From Ctenosaura bakeri (taxonomy: Eukaryota > Chordata > Lepidosauria > Squamata > Iguanidae), in assembly GCA_948474755.1 (NCBI GenBank), contig CAOLHI010004236.1:1-64000 (forward strand): 64,000 nt of DNA, written 5' to 3'. Below, one piece after another: positions 35,197 through 45,195 of this stretch. Position numbers and translations under genes: made by a program. Each line of letters begins with the position of its first letter. Within the stretch, counting starts at the first letter, position 1. A model generated the notes under the pieces. It did not search any database, had not been told where the DNA came from, and saw only the letters and a list, made by a program, of their open reading frames with translations.

Positions 35197-35368
35197 GAGA
35201 ACTATATAATTCTTCAGAACCTGTCATTTTCATGCAAATACAAAGTCAGTGTTCAGCCAACAAGATCCAAATCCCGATTGAAGGCTGAAACCATTTTGTT
35301 TACTACTCCTCCTTGTTCTGATTTTAAAGGGAAAAAGCACAAGCATATAAGCTGTCCTGCTGAAGGAG
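35197..35368 (+). CDS. ANOS1: anosmin-1 exon: second half of fibronectin type III domain 3
   Basis: The peptide begins [20 protein letters not shown] and ends [13 protein letters not shown]. [17 protein letters not shown] is nearly invariant in anosmin-1. An N-L-S sequon and three cysteines are visible (SCKYK, PPCSD, HISCP). These exons complete FnIII domain 3, and the basic KGKKHKH run starts the linker to domain 4. It enters in phase 0 after cccaaag and leaves in phase 1 at gtaagt, with one base (g) of an Ala codon. No ATG lies near the start, so the exon is recognised by homology and splice sites only. Confidence 0.96.
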
Positions 35369-35619
35369 GTAAGTAGAGATGTGGGGAAAATGCAGACACA
35401 GGCAAGTTCTTCTATTGGTTCTTGAAAGCATTCTGAAAGCTGCAGAGAACTTTTTGGGGAAAGGGAGTTTAATCAAATTCCTATGTTAACATAAACACTT
35501 TTTCTGATGTTTTGCACAGAGGCATCCAATACCTCCCTGTGCAACAGTTTTTCCTAGGCTGCCCAATGACAGCTGAACAGCACCTGAACCAATTCCTTCC
35601 CTTCATGTCCATGTAGCCA

Positions 35620-35857
35620 CTGGATGACTGGAATAGTTTCTTCATACTACAAATGTTTTATGCACATAGTTTAAAAACTTTTTGTCTTTTGAACTTTTAA
35701 AATTGTTTAGTATCTTTTTAGTCTGTTTAAACTATTTTTACAATACATTTTATAGTTTAAAATCTGGCTAGATCGGTTTTACCTGTATTCCACCTCCAGA
35801 CATTGTGATGAAAGGTTGGATAGAAATGTTTCAACAAAATAGTAAATAAATAAAAGA
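35620..35857 (+). repeat. CR1/L2-type LINE 3' tail
   Basis: A poly-pyrimidine and ttaaaa-rich stretch ends with a decayed 'ggttggatagaaatgtttca' and an aataaataaataaa-like tail. This is the usual 3' end of CR1/L2-type elements, which read 'gggatagaaat'. It is an approximate, old copy. Confidence 0.45.
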
Positions 35858-37142
35858 GATGGTGGGGGAAGAGTGAAATATGAACTTGCCTAGAATGCAG
35901 GATTATCACTAGAGATAGCAATACTCCCTTGGAATTGATAACTGAACTCACTCTAACAAGCTGCTGTCTCACAGTTCTACATAATTTGGGGAAAATAAAA
36001 TGTAAATACAGCAAATAATAAGCTATTTAAATAAGAATCAAAACACCATACCCTACTTCATTGTTCTTGTCTTCAGCAAGCCTTTTTGTTGGGAAAGTAA
36101 CTTCTTTTTGTAGAAAAGTACTGTTTTGCTATTAGTTAAACTGCTAGACACAGTCCTCACAAATGTGATGAAGTTCATGAAAATGCCTCAAACATCTTAT
36201 GAACAAGAGAGAGACATTTAAATTTATATATACTTGGTGTCTAAATGATTACTATGCACATTGTCACAAAGGTATAAGAAGAAGATCTTTGTGCAAAGAA
36301 GCGTATAATATATTGCATTTCTATCTGATTTGAAGCAAAGATTTAATTGAAATGACTTTATGGGTGTGGTACACAGCAAAGACATAAGAGATTTAAGTGG
36401 AGGAAAAGCATATACAGGGAAGTTAGAGAAAGAATGCCAACCATGTCCAATGAGGGCTTTTCAGTTGTATACATAAGCAAGAGCAAATGATACAGATGTT
36501 TGATCAGGTAAGAAACCTTGGTGTAATAAGACAAGTCAGAAAAATGAAAATTCCAGACTGAAATGTAGTGGGAAATCAAAGAGAAAGAAGATAATTTTCA
36601 CTGAAAACTTTGAAGTGGAATTTAAATTACAAGCATTTTAGAGTTAGTGAAAATGATGGAAGGAGAAAAACACGATGAAAAGGCTCTGTAAGATAAATAA
36701 TATGAATTGTATTGGCAAATCTTTTATTCTAATTCTATTGCAATCTGTGTTATCTACCCTGTGTTTGAAAAACTCTACACAATGTGTCCCCTTCTGGTGC
36801 AACCTCCACATGCACAAATACAAGGCCTTGTGAAGTGTTGTGTTCCATTATAGTCAGTTGACTATAATGTGATATGGTGCTCATGTTTTTGTTTTGCACA
36901 GGGGTTCCTGGAATGGAACCCCTTCATATAAGGCAGGTGCACTGTGTTCAGAAAAAAAAATCTATATGTTAGTTAGTACATTGTTTGTAGTATTCACTTG
37001 CTGCTTTCATTAATGGTGTCTTCTGAACATGATATAGACTAGAAACTGAGTTAATACAATACAATAATTGCTAAGCTGGATTTTTTTAAAAAAAATAGCA
37101 TTAAAAATGGAAAACTGCTACAAATACTATGAAAACAACAAA

Positions 37143-37298
37143 GGGTGTTGTGGCGCATTAAAGACTTTAAAAGTTTTATTTGGCAGAAGATTTCATCTAC
37201 TGAAGCCTACTTCATCAGATACAGTGCATGAAAGCTTATGCCAAATAAAACTTTCTGGTTTTTAAGATCCCACAAATCTCTTTTCTGCTGTTGCAGAC
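37143..37298. mobile_element. foldback MITE
   Basis: The left part contains ttgtggcgcattaaagactt and 'ttttatttggcagaagattt'. The right part contains 'gccaaataaaactttctggt' and 'gatcccacaa', forming an imperfect inverted pair. The centre reads 'tgaagcctacttcatcagat', as in a foldback family common in reptiles. Its superfamily was not determined. Confidence 0.6.
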
Positions 37299-37477
37299 TT
37301 ATATGGCAAACCTGTCCCCTTTCCAGGGAAAATTAAGAATATGAGTTAGAGAAAGAGAACATGATCTCCAAAGCTTAAGCTAGTCTGTGTGTACATATAT
37401 TAAAATTTGATTCTCAAAATCTTGATAGAAATGCTAACATCTTGTTTTTTCTTGGGTGGCGATGATGTATTCTGCAG

Positions 37478-37698
37478 CTCCAGTTGTTCCCAAAGTGCTG
37501 GCAAAGCCCGAGAATCTTTCTGCCTCTTTCATTGTTCAGGACATCAACATTACTGGGCACTTTTCCTGGAAAATATCAAAAGCAGATCTTCACCAGCCCA
37601 TGACAGGGTTTCAAGTCACTTGGGCAGAAGTTACAACAGAGAGCAGACAAAACAGCTTACCCAACAGCATTATTTCTCAGTCACAGATATTACCAGTA
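37478..37698 (+). CDS. ANOS1: anosmin-1 exon: first half of fibronectin type III domain 4
   Basis: With the split Ala codon the peptide begins [20 protein letters not shown] and contains [18 protein letters not shown], then [19 protein letters not shown] and [16 protein letters not shown]. These blocks are almost identical to the mammalian protein. Two sequons (N-L-S, N-I-T) are kept. It enters in phase 1 after ttctgcag. I chose the donor gtaagt at 37699 over a gtagta three bases upstream, because it is a stronger site and keeps one residue between LP and DHY, as in mammals. Confidence 0.97.
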
Positions 37699-37833
37699 GT
37701 AAGTGTCTCCTACTTCTATAGTGTGGGGTAGGAAAGAAGAGTAAAAGAGACTATTATGGGTGTACAGTGTTGATAAACAGCTTCAATCTAGTTGGTCAAG
37801 TCACTTGAAATGACTGCTTCCATTTCCTTTAAG
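37699..37833 (+). other. ANOS1: short ANOS1 intron, 135 bp
   Basis: Bounded by gtaagt and ccttta-ag, phase 0. It is far shorter than the other introns seen here, which run from 1.7 to 11.4 kb. Confidence 0.9.
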
Positions 37834-37972
37834 GATCACTACATACTGACAGTACCCAACCTGAGACCATCCACTTTTTATCGTCTAGAAGTACAAGTAT
37901 TGACAACAGGTGGTGAGGGGCCTGCAACAATAAAATCATTTCGAACACCTGATCTGCTGACATCCTCACACA
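37834..37972 (+). CDS. ANOS1: anosmin-1 exon: second half of fibronectin type III domain 4
   Basis: The peptide begins [20 protein letters not shown] and continues [20 protein letters not shown], the closing strands of the last FnIII repeat, with the canonical L-P-x-T-x-Y and G-E-G-P pattern. It then enters a short Ser/Thr stretch (LLTSSH). It enters in phase 0 after cctttaag and leaves in phase 1 at gtgagt, with one base (a) of an Arg codon. The residues match mammalian anosmin-1 with few substitutions. Confidence 0.97.
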
Positions 37973-40532
37973 GTGAGTGTTGATGTATTACAGGGAACAA
38001 TTCTGACTGATTCATGTGTACAGAGGAAGACATTTTCTCTCTTTTGCACACATAAAGAATATCAAAAATATCTCAAGTTTCTAGGTATTCTCTTCTTCAT
38101 CTGGCAAAACAACCTGAGAATGTTTTATTTCATTTTCTTTGTTATACTGTTAGGGTGCAGCTTATTCTTAAAATAGGGAAAACATGTAAAGTGAGCAACA
38201 GTTAGTTAGATATCCTACAGTGGGGAAGGATGAGTTTGGAAATTAGTATTTCATTTCAGAACTGTCTAAGCCTATCTGAATTGCACTCCTCCTTTTGAAG
38301 CTTTGGCCCTGCTCAGGACTTGTTGGTTCACCTGCCAGTCCTTCCTACCAGTGTCTCTCTCCTATCTTTCCCAAACTTAACACATAATGGTAACAATACA
38401 TGGAAAGCTAGCATCTGGATCTCCACCAGAGTCTAATATGCTATCAAGATGGTGTTTAGGACAGTATTTCACAGTCTAGTGCACATTACCTCATTTGCAG
38501 CCCACATGGTTATTGGGGATAATAGAAGGTGTGGTATCAGATAGAGAGACACCAGTTTAGAAAGGGGTGGTCTAGAAACTCTGGGAAGTTTCTTTTTTTT
38601 TAAAGGAATATCATAATAATTGAGGGAATGGTGTTCGCTAGAGTTCTTGGTCCACAGAATGCTGACCCAAATTACTATCCTCTTAAGGAATGCTGTTAAA
38701 TGTAGGTTCCATCCCTAGGAATGGCTTCCAAACTTCTAGAATTTGGTGTGGTACTAACTTTTGGTTACTTAGCATTATCACTTCTCTGTAGTGTAGTGGT
38801 GGGCCATCAACAAATGTCTCTGTCATCTCTGAGCAAGCTCCAAATAAAGAGTCCAATCAGGCACAGGAAAAATTCAGGTTTCAAAGTCATAGGAATTGCC
38901 ATGTGCAGAACAAAAGAGGGTTTCAGAACAATATCAGGAGAAAGGTAAACAGAAGAAATCAGAGCAGAATTGAATTGAAAGAGAAGATTCACTTCCTAGT
39001 TGGTTCATGGAGGGCAATAGTTAACATGGTTTCCCAAGGCTTAGGCAAGGTTACAAGAGGAAAGATCAAGGATGGGGATCTGGCTAGAAAAAACTGAACA
39101 AACATGGGATACTCTGTCAAGGTGGCAAAGTTAAATAAATGAACTTCAAACAATGCCCAATTTGAGGCTCCATGAAGCCCTTACAAGATGTATTTAATTC
39201 TTAGCTTGCCCTCCAGAGAAATGAACTTCTGAGATTAAAACCAGCAATTCTTAAAAAGTTCTGTTACTTACACTTGCTTCTTTGTACTTTTGTGAGAATT
39301 GACTCACAATACTGCAGCTGTGCACACAAGGTGGAAGTCCTTCCAAGTGCCTCAGACAGCTAACAGAATGTTTCCACTGTGGTCAGGCATCACAACTGAA
39401 ATGAAAGGTACCTTAAATATATCACTGGAGGTCTCACAGTAGGTGAAGCACTGTCTGGGTGGACAAGTGCCTAAAATGACGCAATTATGGAAGCTGTTTG
39501 CTTGGAAATGTGACTTTGCCTCCAGCAGGAGGAATAGTGCAATGACTGGATTATTGAAAATGGACAGCATGCCAAGAATACCCCAGCAGAGTCACAGTTC
39601 AGCATGAGAGAATGCAGATCCTGCAATCACATAGGGATGTGGACTCAGGGTAGAACGAAAAAACACAAATAAACAGAGCTTGGCTCTGCTTATTCAGTAG
39701 CTTGGCTCCTGGAGTGAATAGGAGTCTTTCTGAGAATCCTAGTGTCATACTTCCAAGAAACAAACTGGTGGTTCTTTAAGGATACCTAACAGTTTAGAGG
39801 TGTGTACTTAGGATTGGAGGATACATCACACCAGGAATTAGGATTGGCTAATATAAGTTTCTTTTAAGTTGTTTCACTTTAGTAGCAGTCTCTCGATAGT
39901 TAGGTAAGCCTTTAGCAATATATATTCTTAATTCCACCGTTTTCAGCACTCATAAATAGATAATTCACATTCATTCAGTTACAACGGAGGACATACAGGT
40001 TATTAGATTTGCAAGTAGCTTGTTCTTTATCATTTGAATCATATTCTCCAGGCTGCTTGTAAGCTGCTTGATTATCATCTTCCCATAATAACACAGAGAA
40101 GGTGTTTGGGTGATGATCAAATAATTTGTCAGCCTGAACTTCTCAGTAATATTAGCTGTGTGTGAAATAGATGGCACATGCAGTGGGCTTCATTCAACTA
40201 TGGCCTTATAAGAGTGGACACAATTGCTGGACTGAATTTCCCCTCTCCTTCCTTCAGCTGGTTGAGGTTCAGGGACTTCAATGTGTGGAGCAGCCTCTTA
40301 GGTTAGACCAGGCAACCCTCATTGCACAGATGGAAGCTTGTTTGGATAACACTGGATTGAGCCATGTACATGCCACCTTTGTCTTTCATAGAAGAGAACA
40401 TGATACTTTTGTAGACTTGTAACAATTAATAAACCTACTGATTTATACTTCAAATCAATAAATACAATATTGGCAGATTAATATGGATTTTTGATGCATT
40501 ATAGTTATTTTAACATTTCCATCTCTTTCCAG
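37973..40532 (+). other. ANOS1: ANOS1 intron, 2,560 bp
   Basis: Last intron, phase 1, from gtgagt to ctttccag. It is AT-rich. I recognise no clear repeat or gene in it. An aataaa at about 40425 lies upstream of the final exon and is not the transcript end. Confidence 0.85.
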
Positions 40533-40591
40533 GGCCTCATCTGAAACAACATCATCCACATCATTACAAGCCACCACCTGAAAAATATTAA
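40533..40591 (+). CDS. ANOS1: anosmin-1 last coding exon: histidine-rich C-terminus and stop
   Basis: After the split Arg codon the tail is PHLKQHHPHHYKPPPEKY followed by taa at 40589-40591. A His-rich HPHHYKPxPExY end is diagnostic of vertebrate anosmin-1 and closes the reading frame at the expected place. The exon enters in phase 1 after tctttccag. With only 59 coding bases it is invisible to an open-reading-frame scan and is recognised from the conserved tail plus phase agreement. All eight exons together give 1,187 bases which, with one base from the missing upstream exon, make 396 codons. Confidence 0.96.
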
Positions 40592-42607
40592 ATTGCATTG
40601 GATTATTAACTTAATGGGAAAGAGTAATCAGATGCAAGAAATGTTTACTGGAGGAAGATTAGAAAAATGCATCTCTATTGGCATATGGAAAGATCTATGG
40701 TTCTCCTAGATATTCATCCTATATGAATAGGGTTGAGATAGCTGTATCATATTGATTGATGAAAGCATGCTTGTACTAATTGCAGGATGAAGTGTGTCAT
40801 GCAAGGGTCACCTATGTTCATATAATTTAAACATTCAATGTCTATGGAAATGTAAGAATATTGAATTATAGTGATTTCCTATCATTATAGCATACAGTAT
40901 ATGACAGTCACTCTCCTCAGTCTTTATAACCTTGTGTGTGTGTGTATGTGTGTATTATACAGAGTTTTAAACATATAGATATCAATCAACATTCCATAGG
41001 TTAGGATACTATAAGTTCACTTAAAATATATTTTTCAAAATGGTTCTGTTATTGTTTGCCATAACAAACAGAACAAAGTGACACAAGTTCTGTATTTTTA
41101 TAGTACACTAATGCACAATAGCAGATAAAAGGAATATCCAGGTATATTACCCTACTCAATATACATTATAGTGATTTCCCTAATGCTAATAAATGCTGGC
41201 TTTCCCGTATGAATATTGTCAACACCAGATGATCTTGGCAGAAAGTAAGTGTATTAGGAAAAATAAATAATTTGAATGCATATGTAATAATGAATTTGTG
41301 GATTTCCACTTTCTAGGCATTCACATGTGAATGCCAGTGATCATGTTTTAACATAGACTGGCCAAAGGTTATGTAGGTTTTTTAAATACCTGTATTGCAT
41401 TTCTATTGAAATGGAAACTAATCCAGGAAAATGCATGGATTTTTTTTTTTAAGTTGGTATTCACAGTGGGGATTTTAAAATTACTTAAACCAAGCAATTA
41501 CTAAACCCAAGTACATCTACTGAAGTTTAAGTTCATGTAGATTGTACATCTTGAACATAAAGCATTACATGCAACTGAGGTAAACCCATTAGAACAGAAT
41601 GCCATTGAGCCCAAGGTTGCAATTCAGCCCTTTGATAATAAACTTGATTCTTAAAGTAATATTTTCACAAGAGTTCTAGTAGTTCTTTTTTTCTAGTTGT
41701 CTTTTGCAGTCCTTAAAAAAACAAGACCCTGTAACTAACAATGTTTCTGTTGAACATCCCATCCTAGTATGGCTTTCTTTATTTCATGTACATGGAAGAA
41801 ATATGTTTTGTATATGCAGAAGAATACAAGGGCAATCCTTTCTTTCAAAATAAATTAATATAGAAGTCCACATGTTGGGAAGAATTTAAGAGGAAAATTT
41901 CAACACATATTGAGCTCAGGAGTACGCTGATCCTTGTGTTTTTCAGTATTCAGATGATAATGCCATATTATTAAACAGACCAACACCACTAAAGATTTCA
42001 AGAAGCTAATTCTGAAAAAAGAAGATCTTTTTTAAATTATTCAGGAGCATCACTGTCCATCTGTATCCAGCAATTCATTTATGGATCACACTTTCAGATG
42101 TACAGCTAATCTTTTTCTCATATCTTGCTTTGTAAGTATGTTTTAGCAAGAACTATGGAAAGTTTCTGGATAACTTTACATTACATCTGAACACACAGAG
42201 CTGATTTAGGTACTGGAATAAATTGTTTTCCTTTCCTCCCCACACCCATCTTAGCTTAGTGAGAAATTAGAGGACTGTGGAACTTTTCTTTGTATTTGTG
42301 TGTTTGATCTTTTAAAGAGGCTGAACGAATTAATCATATTAAAGGGTTCTTTTAATACTTTTAAGCTGTTCCTAGCAAAGAAAAAAAATTAAGGGATGAG
42401 AGGCCATTCCAATATGAATCTTTTTGTTATAAGAACAAGAGGGCAAAGACAAAGTTATACTTCATTTATTTCATAGGCAGCCATGGGCTTGAGAGTACCA
42501 ACTATATAGTTGATAGTTAAAGACAGGTTAATTGTTTCAAACAGTGAGTATATGTTAATTGCTGGACTTAACATTAACAAGTAAAATAGGGCATGCAATA
42601 ATGTGCC

Positions 42608-42732
42608 CTGCAGATGTTGAATTGCAGTTCCTAGCATTCTTTTGCCAGCGTTCCTTGTCATTGGTTATGCTGGCCAGGGCTACTTGGACTTGCTGTCCAA
42701 CAACATCTGGAAAACTGCATGATTCTCAACCC
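42608..42732. repeat. foldback DNA repeat in the 3'UTR
   Basis: gcagatgttgaattgcagtt on one side and 'ttgctgtccaacaacatctg' on the other form an imperfect inverted pair around 'tatgctggccagggctactt'. Sister copies lie at about 2.78-2.88 and 48.96-49.04 kb. Confidence 0.65.
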
Positions 42733-43896
42733 TGAAGTAATTGTACATTTATGAAACAGTAATTACAGTTCTGGTGTTGTGGGTACAATTTTCATGTTGC
42801 CTGATACCATTCAAGACAGTGGAGACAGGTCACAGATAAACAGATCGTATGTTGAACTTTCTTTCTGACTCAAAAGAAATAGAACAGATAATTCCCGCCT
42901 CCCAACACACATACTCAGTCCACATCTTTCTAGGTTTTGTAGACTGGTTCACACCTGACTTGTTGCAACTAATATATTCTGTCAACACAATGCTACTTGA
43001 TGGAATTGATTCACACTATCAGCAACAAGTAATAATCTTTTGAGAAATCCAGGTACGCGTGTATAAATTAAATATCTTTAAATATGAAGCAAAATTTTCA
43101 TTGGCGTTTATATTGAATATCACACTAAATCATTTCTGAACAGAGTTATATGTTTACTTAAATTGCATTGAAATCACTTGAGTGGCTGTCTACATAGGTT
43201 TGGTTACAAGACTGTCTGCTGCCTTAATAGAACATAGAAGCCAGGCCTAATTGGTTTCATTCCAATGCATTACACCTTTTCTAAAAGTGGGATAAAGGCA
43301 TTTGCAATAATCGTTATTTATTTTTAGATTATGCCATTCTTTTGTTTTACTTATCCTCTTTTTGTTATAAAGTGTTTTCAAATTGTTTCTCAATACCTGT
43401 GGAAATATTCATCACTATAAATATCATACAGAGCTGTACACTGTAACCCAGGAATACAGTGCTTATGAGTTGCTGCATGTTTTATTTTAAGTTCCAGAAA
43501 TTTATTTAAAACAAGTAAATTAATACCTTCAGATGTTGATGGCTCTATATAGTTTTGCATGCCAGAACTCATAATTCAGTTATAGGCATGAAATGTATGA
43601 CTGTATTACCCTTATTGAATATATTGGTAAGGTTACAATTTACAAAGTAATTAACAGAGGTTCTATAAGTAAAAATATTTTTCCCTTTTATGTAATTATA
43701 TTGTAGTGTGGAGATAACAGAGCTACTTATCTGTTGACTAAATTGGCTGTAGAAATCATGTTCTTTAAGACAGACATTTAAAAAGTCAGTATTTATTTAT
43801 ATATGTTATACAAAAGAGGGTTAATTTGTGTGTAAGTGTATGTCATGTTACTTAGAGAGAATAATGTTTCTTGTAAAAACCATTTTGTAAAAATAT

Positions 43897-43949
43897 TGTA
43901 AATAGTCTGCTCTGTTTCTCATTATTTTCATGTTTAGATTTTGTACATA
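43897..43949 (+). promoter_or_regulatory. two Pumilio-type motifs near the poly(A) signal
   Basis: tgtaaata at 43897-43904 and tgtacata at 43942-43949 both fit the PUM consensus UGUANAUA on the sense strand, 17-62 bases upstream of the distal aataaa. Short motifs occur by chance in AT-rich DNA, so function is only a suggestion. Confidence 0.35.
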
Positions 43950-43958
43950 TGTTTAAGT

Positions 43959-43964
43959 AATAAA
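43959..43964 (+). terminator. ANOS1: probable ANOS1 distal poly(A) signal
   Basis: aataaa in the context taagtaataaactaccc. Repeat-type intergenic sequence begins soon afterwards. It is preferred over the more proximal aataaa motifs because the sequence just upstream looks like a typical terminal 3'UTR; this remains an inference. Confidence 0.6.
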
Positions 43965-43980
43965 CTACCCTTCTATATAG

Positions 43981-44340
43981 AAATATGGTCTCATCTAATT
44001 CTCATCACTATCTGTATTAATTTGACGTGGCTTCACATAACTGCAGTCCCTCATGAAGACTGGCATCAGTCCAAATGAATGTCCACTCACATCTTGGGCT
44101 GGGCACATCCTGTCTTAGATGAAAACTCGGGTTGATGCAAATCAGCTATTTGGTGGGGAGAGCAGAATTGGAAAAGACTAAATACAGTTTTCCTCCCATG
44201 CTTCTAAACAGTTTATTGGCACTAGTCATGTTATCTAATAGTTGTAGGCACTGGTCATATTATCTAATGGTTGTAGGGAAAAAATGCAACTATTTATCTG
44301 TGTAGTTTTTCATCAGCTTAGGGATGATGCCCCAACAGAG
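43981..44340. other. start of the region downstream of ANOS1
   Basis: AT-rich, with a local duplication 'ctagtcatgttatctaatag'/'ctggtcatattatctaatgg' (44222-44271). No gene. Confidence 0.5.
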
Positions 44341-45195
44341 AAGCCCATGGCTCACTTCTTCACTTGAATTGCTGCCATTGGTGGGACATAAAGAAGGACT
44401 ATTATAGGAAGCCTAAGTCCTTGAGAAGGTAGATGTAGGATTACTGGATTACTGTCACTAGGATATCCTCGTCCATGGAAGGTAGATGTCCTTGAGAAGG
44501 TAGATGTAGGATTACATGGATTACTGTCACTAGGATATCCCCGTCCAGGAAAGGCCATGACTGATGAATCCATCAAAGTTCTCTCCAGGCACTCTGAGCT
44601 GAACAATCTACTTGGGCATCCAGTGGGAGAGATGTACATAAGAGTACTCCCAAGCTAGGTACCTGCTGTTTCAGGAGAAATACAATACCATCCAGGGCAA
44701 GTCACATACCCAATTGCTGGATCTGAGAACCATTAATCCACAGAGCTTCTGTCTTATCAGGATTCAGCTTTCATTTATTGGTCCTCATCCACGGAAGCAT
44801 TCAGGCACTGGTCCAGCATATAAACAGTCACTATTGACCTCAATGAAAAGGTGAAATAAAGCTGTCATCATCATACTGATCACATACATCCTCAAAACTT
44901 GAAGACCTCATCCAGCAAGTTCATATAGATAATGAGCAGCAGCAAGGGAGACCAGATAGAATACTGTTACTTCACAGCTTAATGGCCATGAGGGTGAACA
45001 AGAACAGAATTACTTTGGAGCTGGTCTATTAGGTTACTATGTTCTATGCTATCAAAAGCTGCTGAAATCTAGGAAGATCAACAAAGTAGCACTGGCCCAC
45101 CTTTTGCTTCGAATAGGTCACTGCATCTGTTAGTGCAACCAAGATCTTTTTGATACCTTATCCTGGACTGAACCAGAACGAATTGATCTATATAA
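44340..45195 (-). mobile_element. CR1/L2-type LINE fragment
   Basis: 'gtcttatcaggattcagctt', 'gttctatgctatcaaaagct' and 'ccttatcctggactgaacca' are the antisense of a CR1/L2-type RT domain. The related copy at about 23.6-24.1 kb overlaps it at the 'tgatctatataatc' region. No frame survives. Confidence 0.6.
44417..44558. repeat. 71-bp tandem duplication inside the LINE fragment
   Basis: gtccttgagaaggtagatgt begins at 44417 and again at 44488, with 'actgtcactaggatatcc' in both units. The units differ by small changes only. Confidence 0.9.

Larger units (their letters stand above)
35369..37477 (+). other. ANOS1: ANOS1 intron, 2,109 bp
   Basis: Phase-1 intron between gtaagt and tctgcag. It carries a LINE 3' tail (35.6-35.86 kb) and a foldback MITE (37.14-37.30 kb); the rest is AT-rich. 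Confidence 0.85.
40592..43980 (+). other. ANOS1: ANOS1 3' untranslated region
   Basis: AT-rich sequence without coding potential follows the stop. Several aataaa motifs occur (41188, 41264, 41849, 43959), and the most distal gives a 3'UTR of about 3.4 kb, similar in scale to the long 3'UTR of the human gene. Short CA/GT runs lie near 40.93 kb. A foldback repeat at about 42.61-42.73 kb falls inside it. The true end is inferred, since no transcript evidence is available. Confidence 0.7.
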
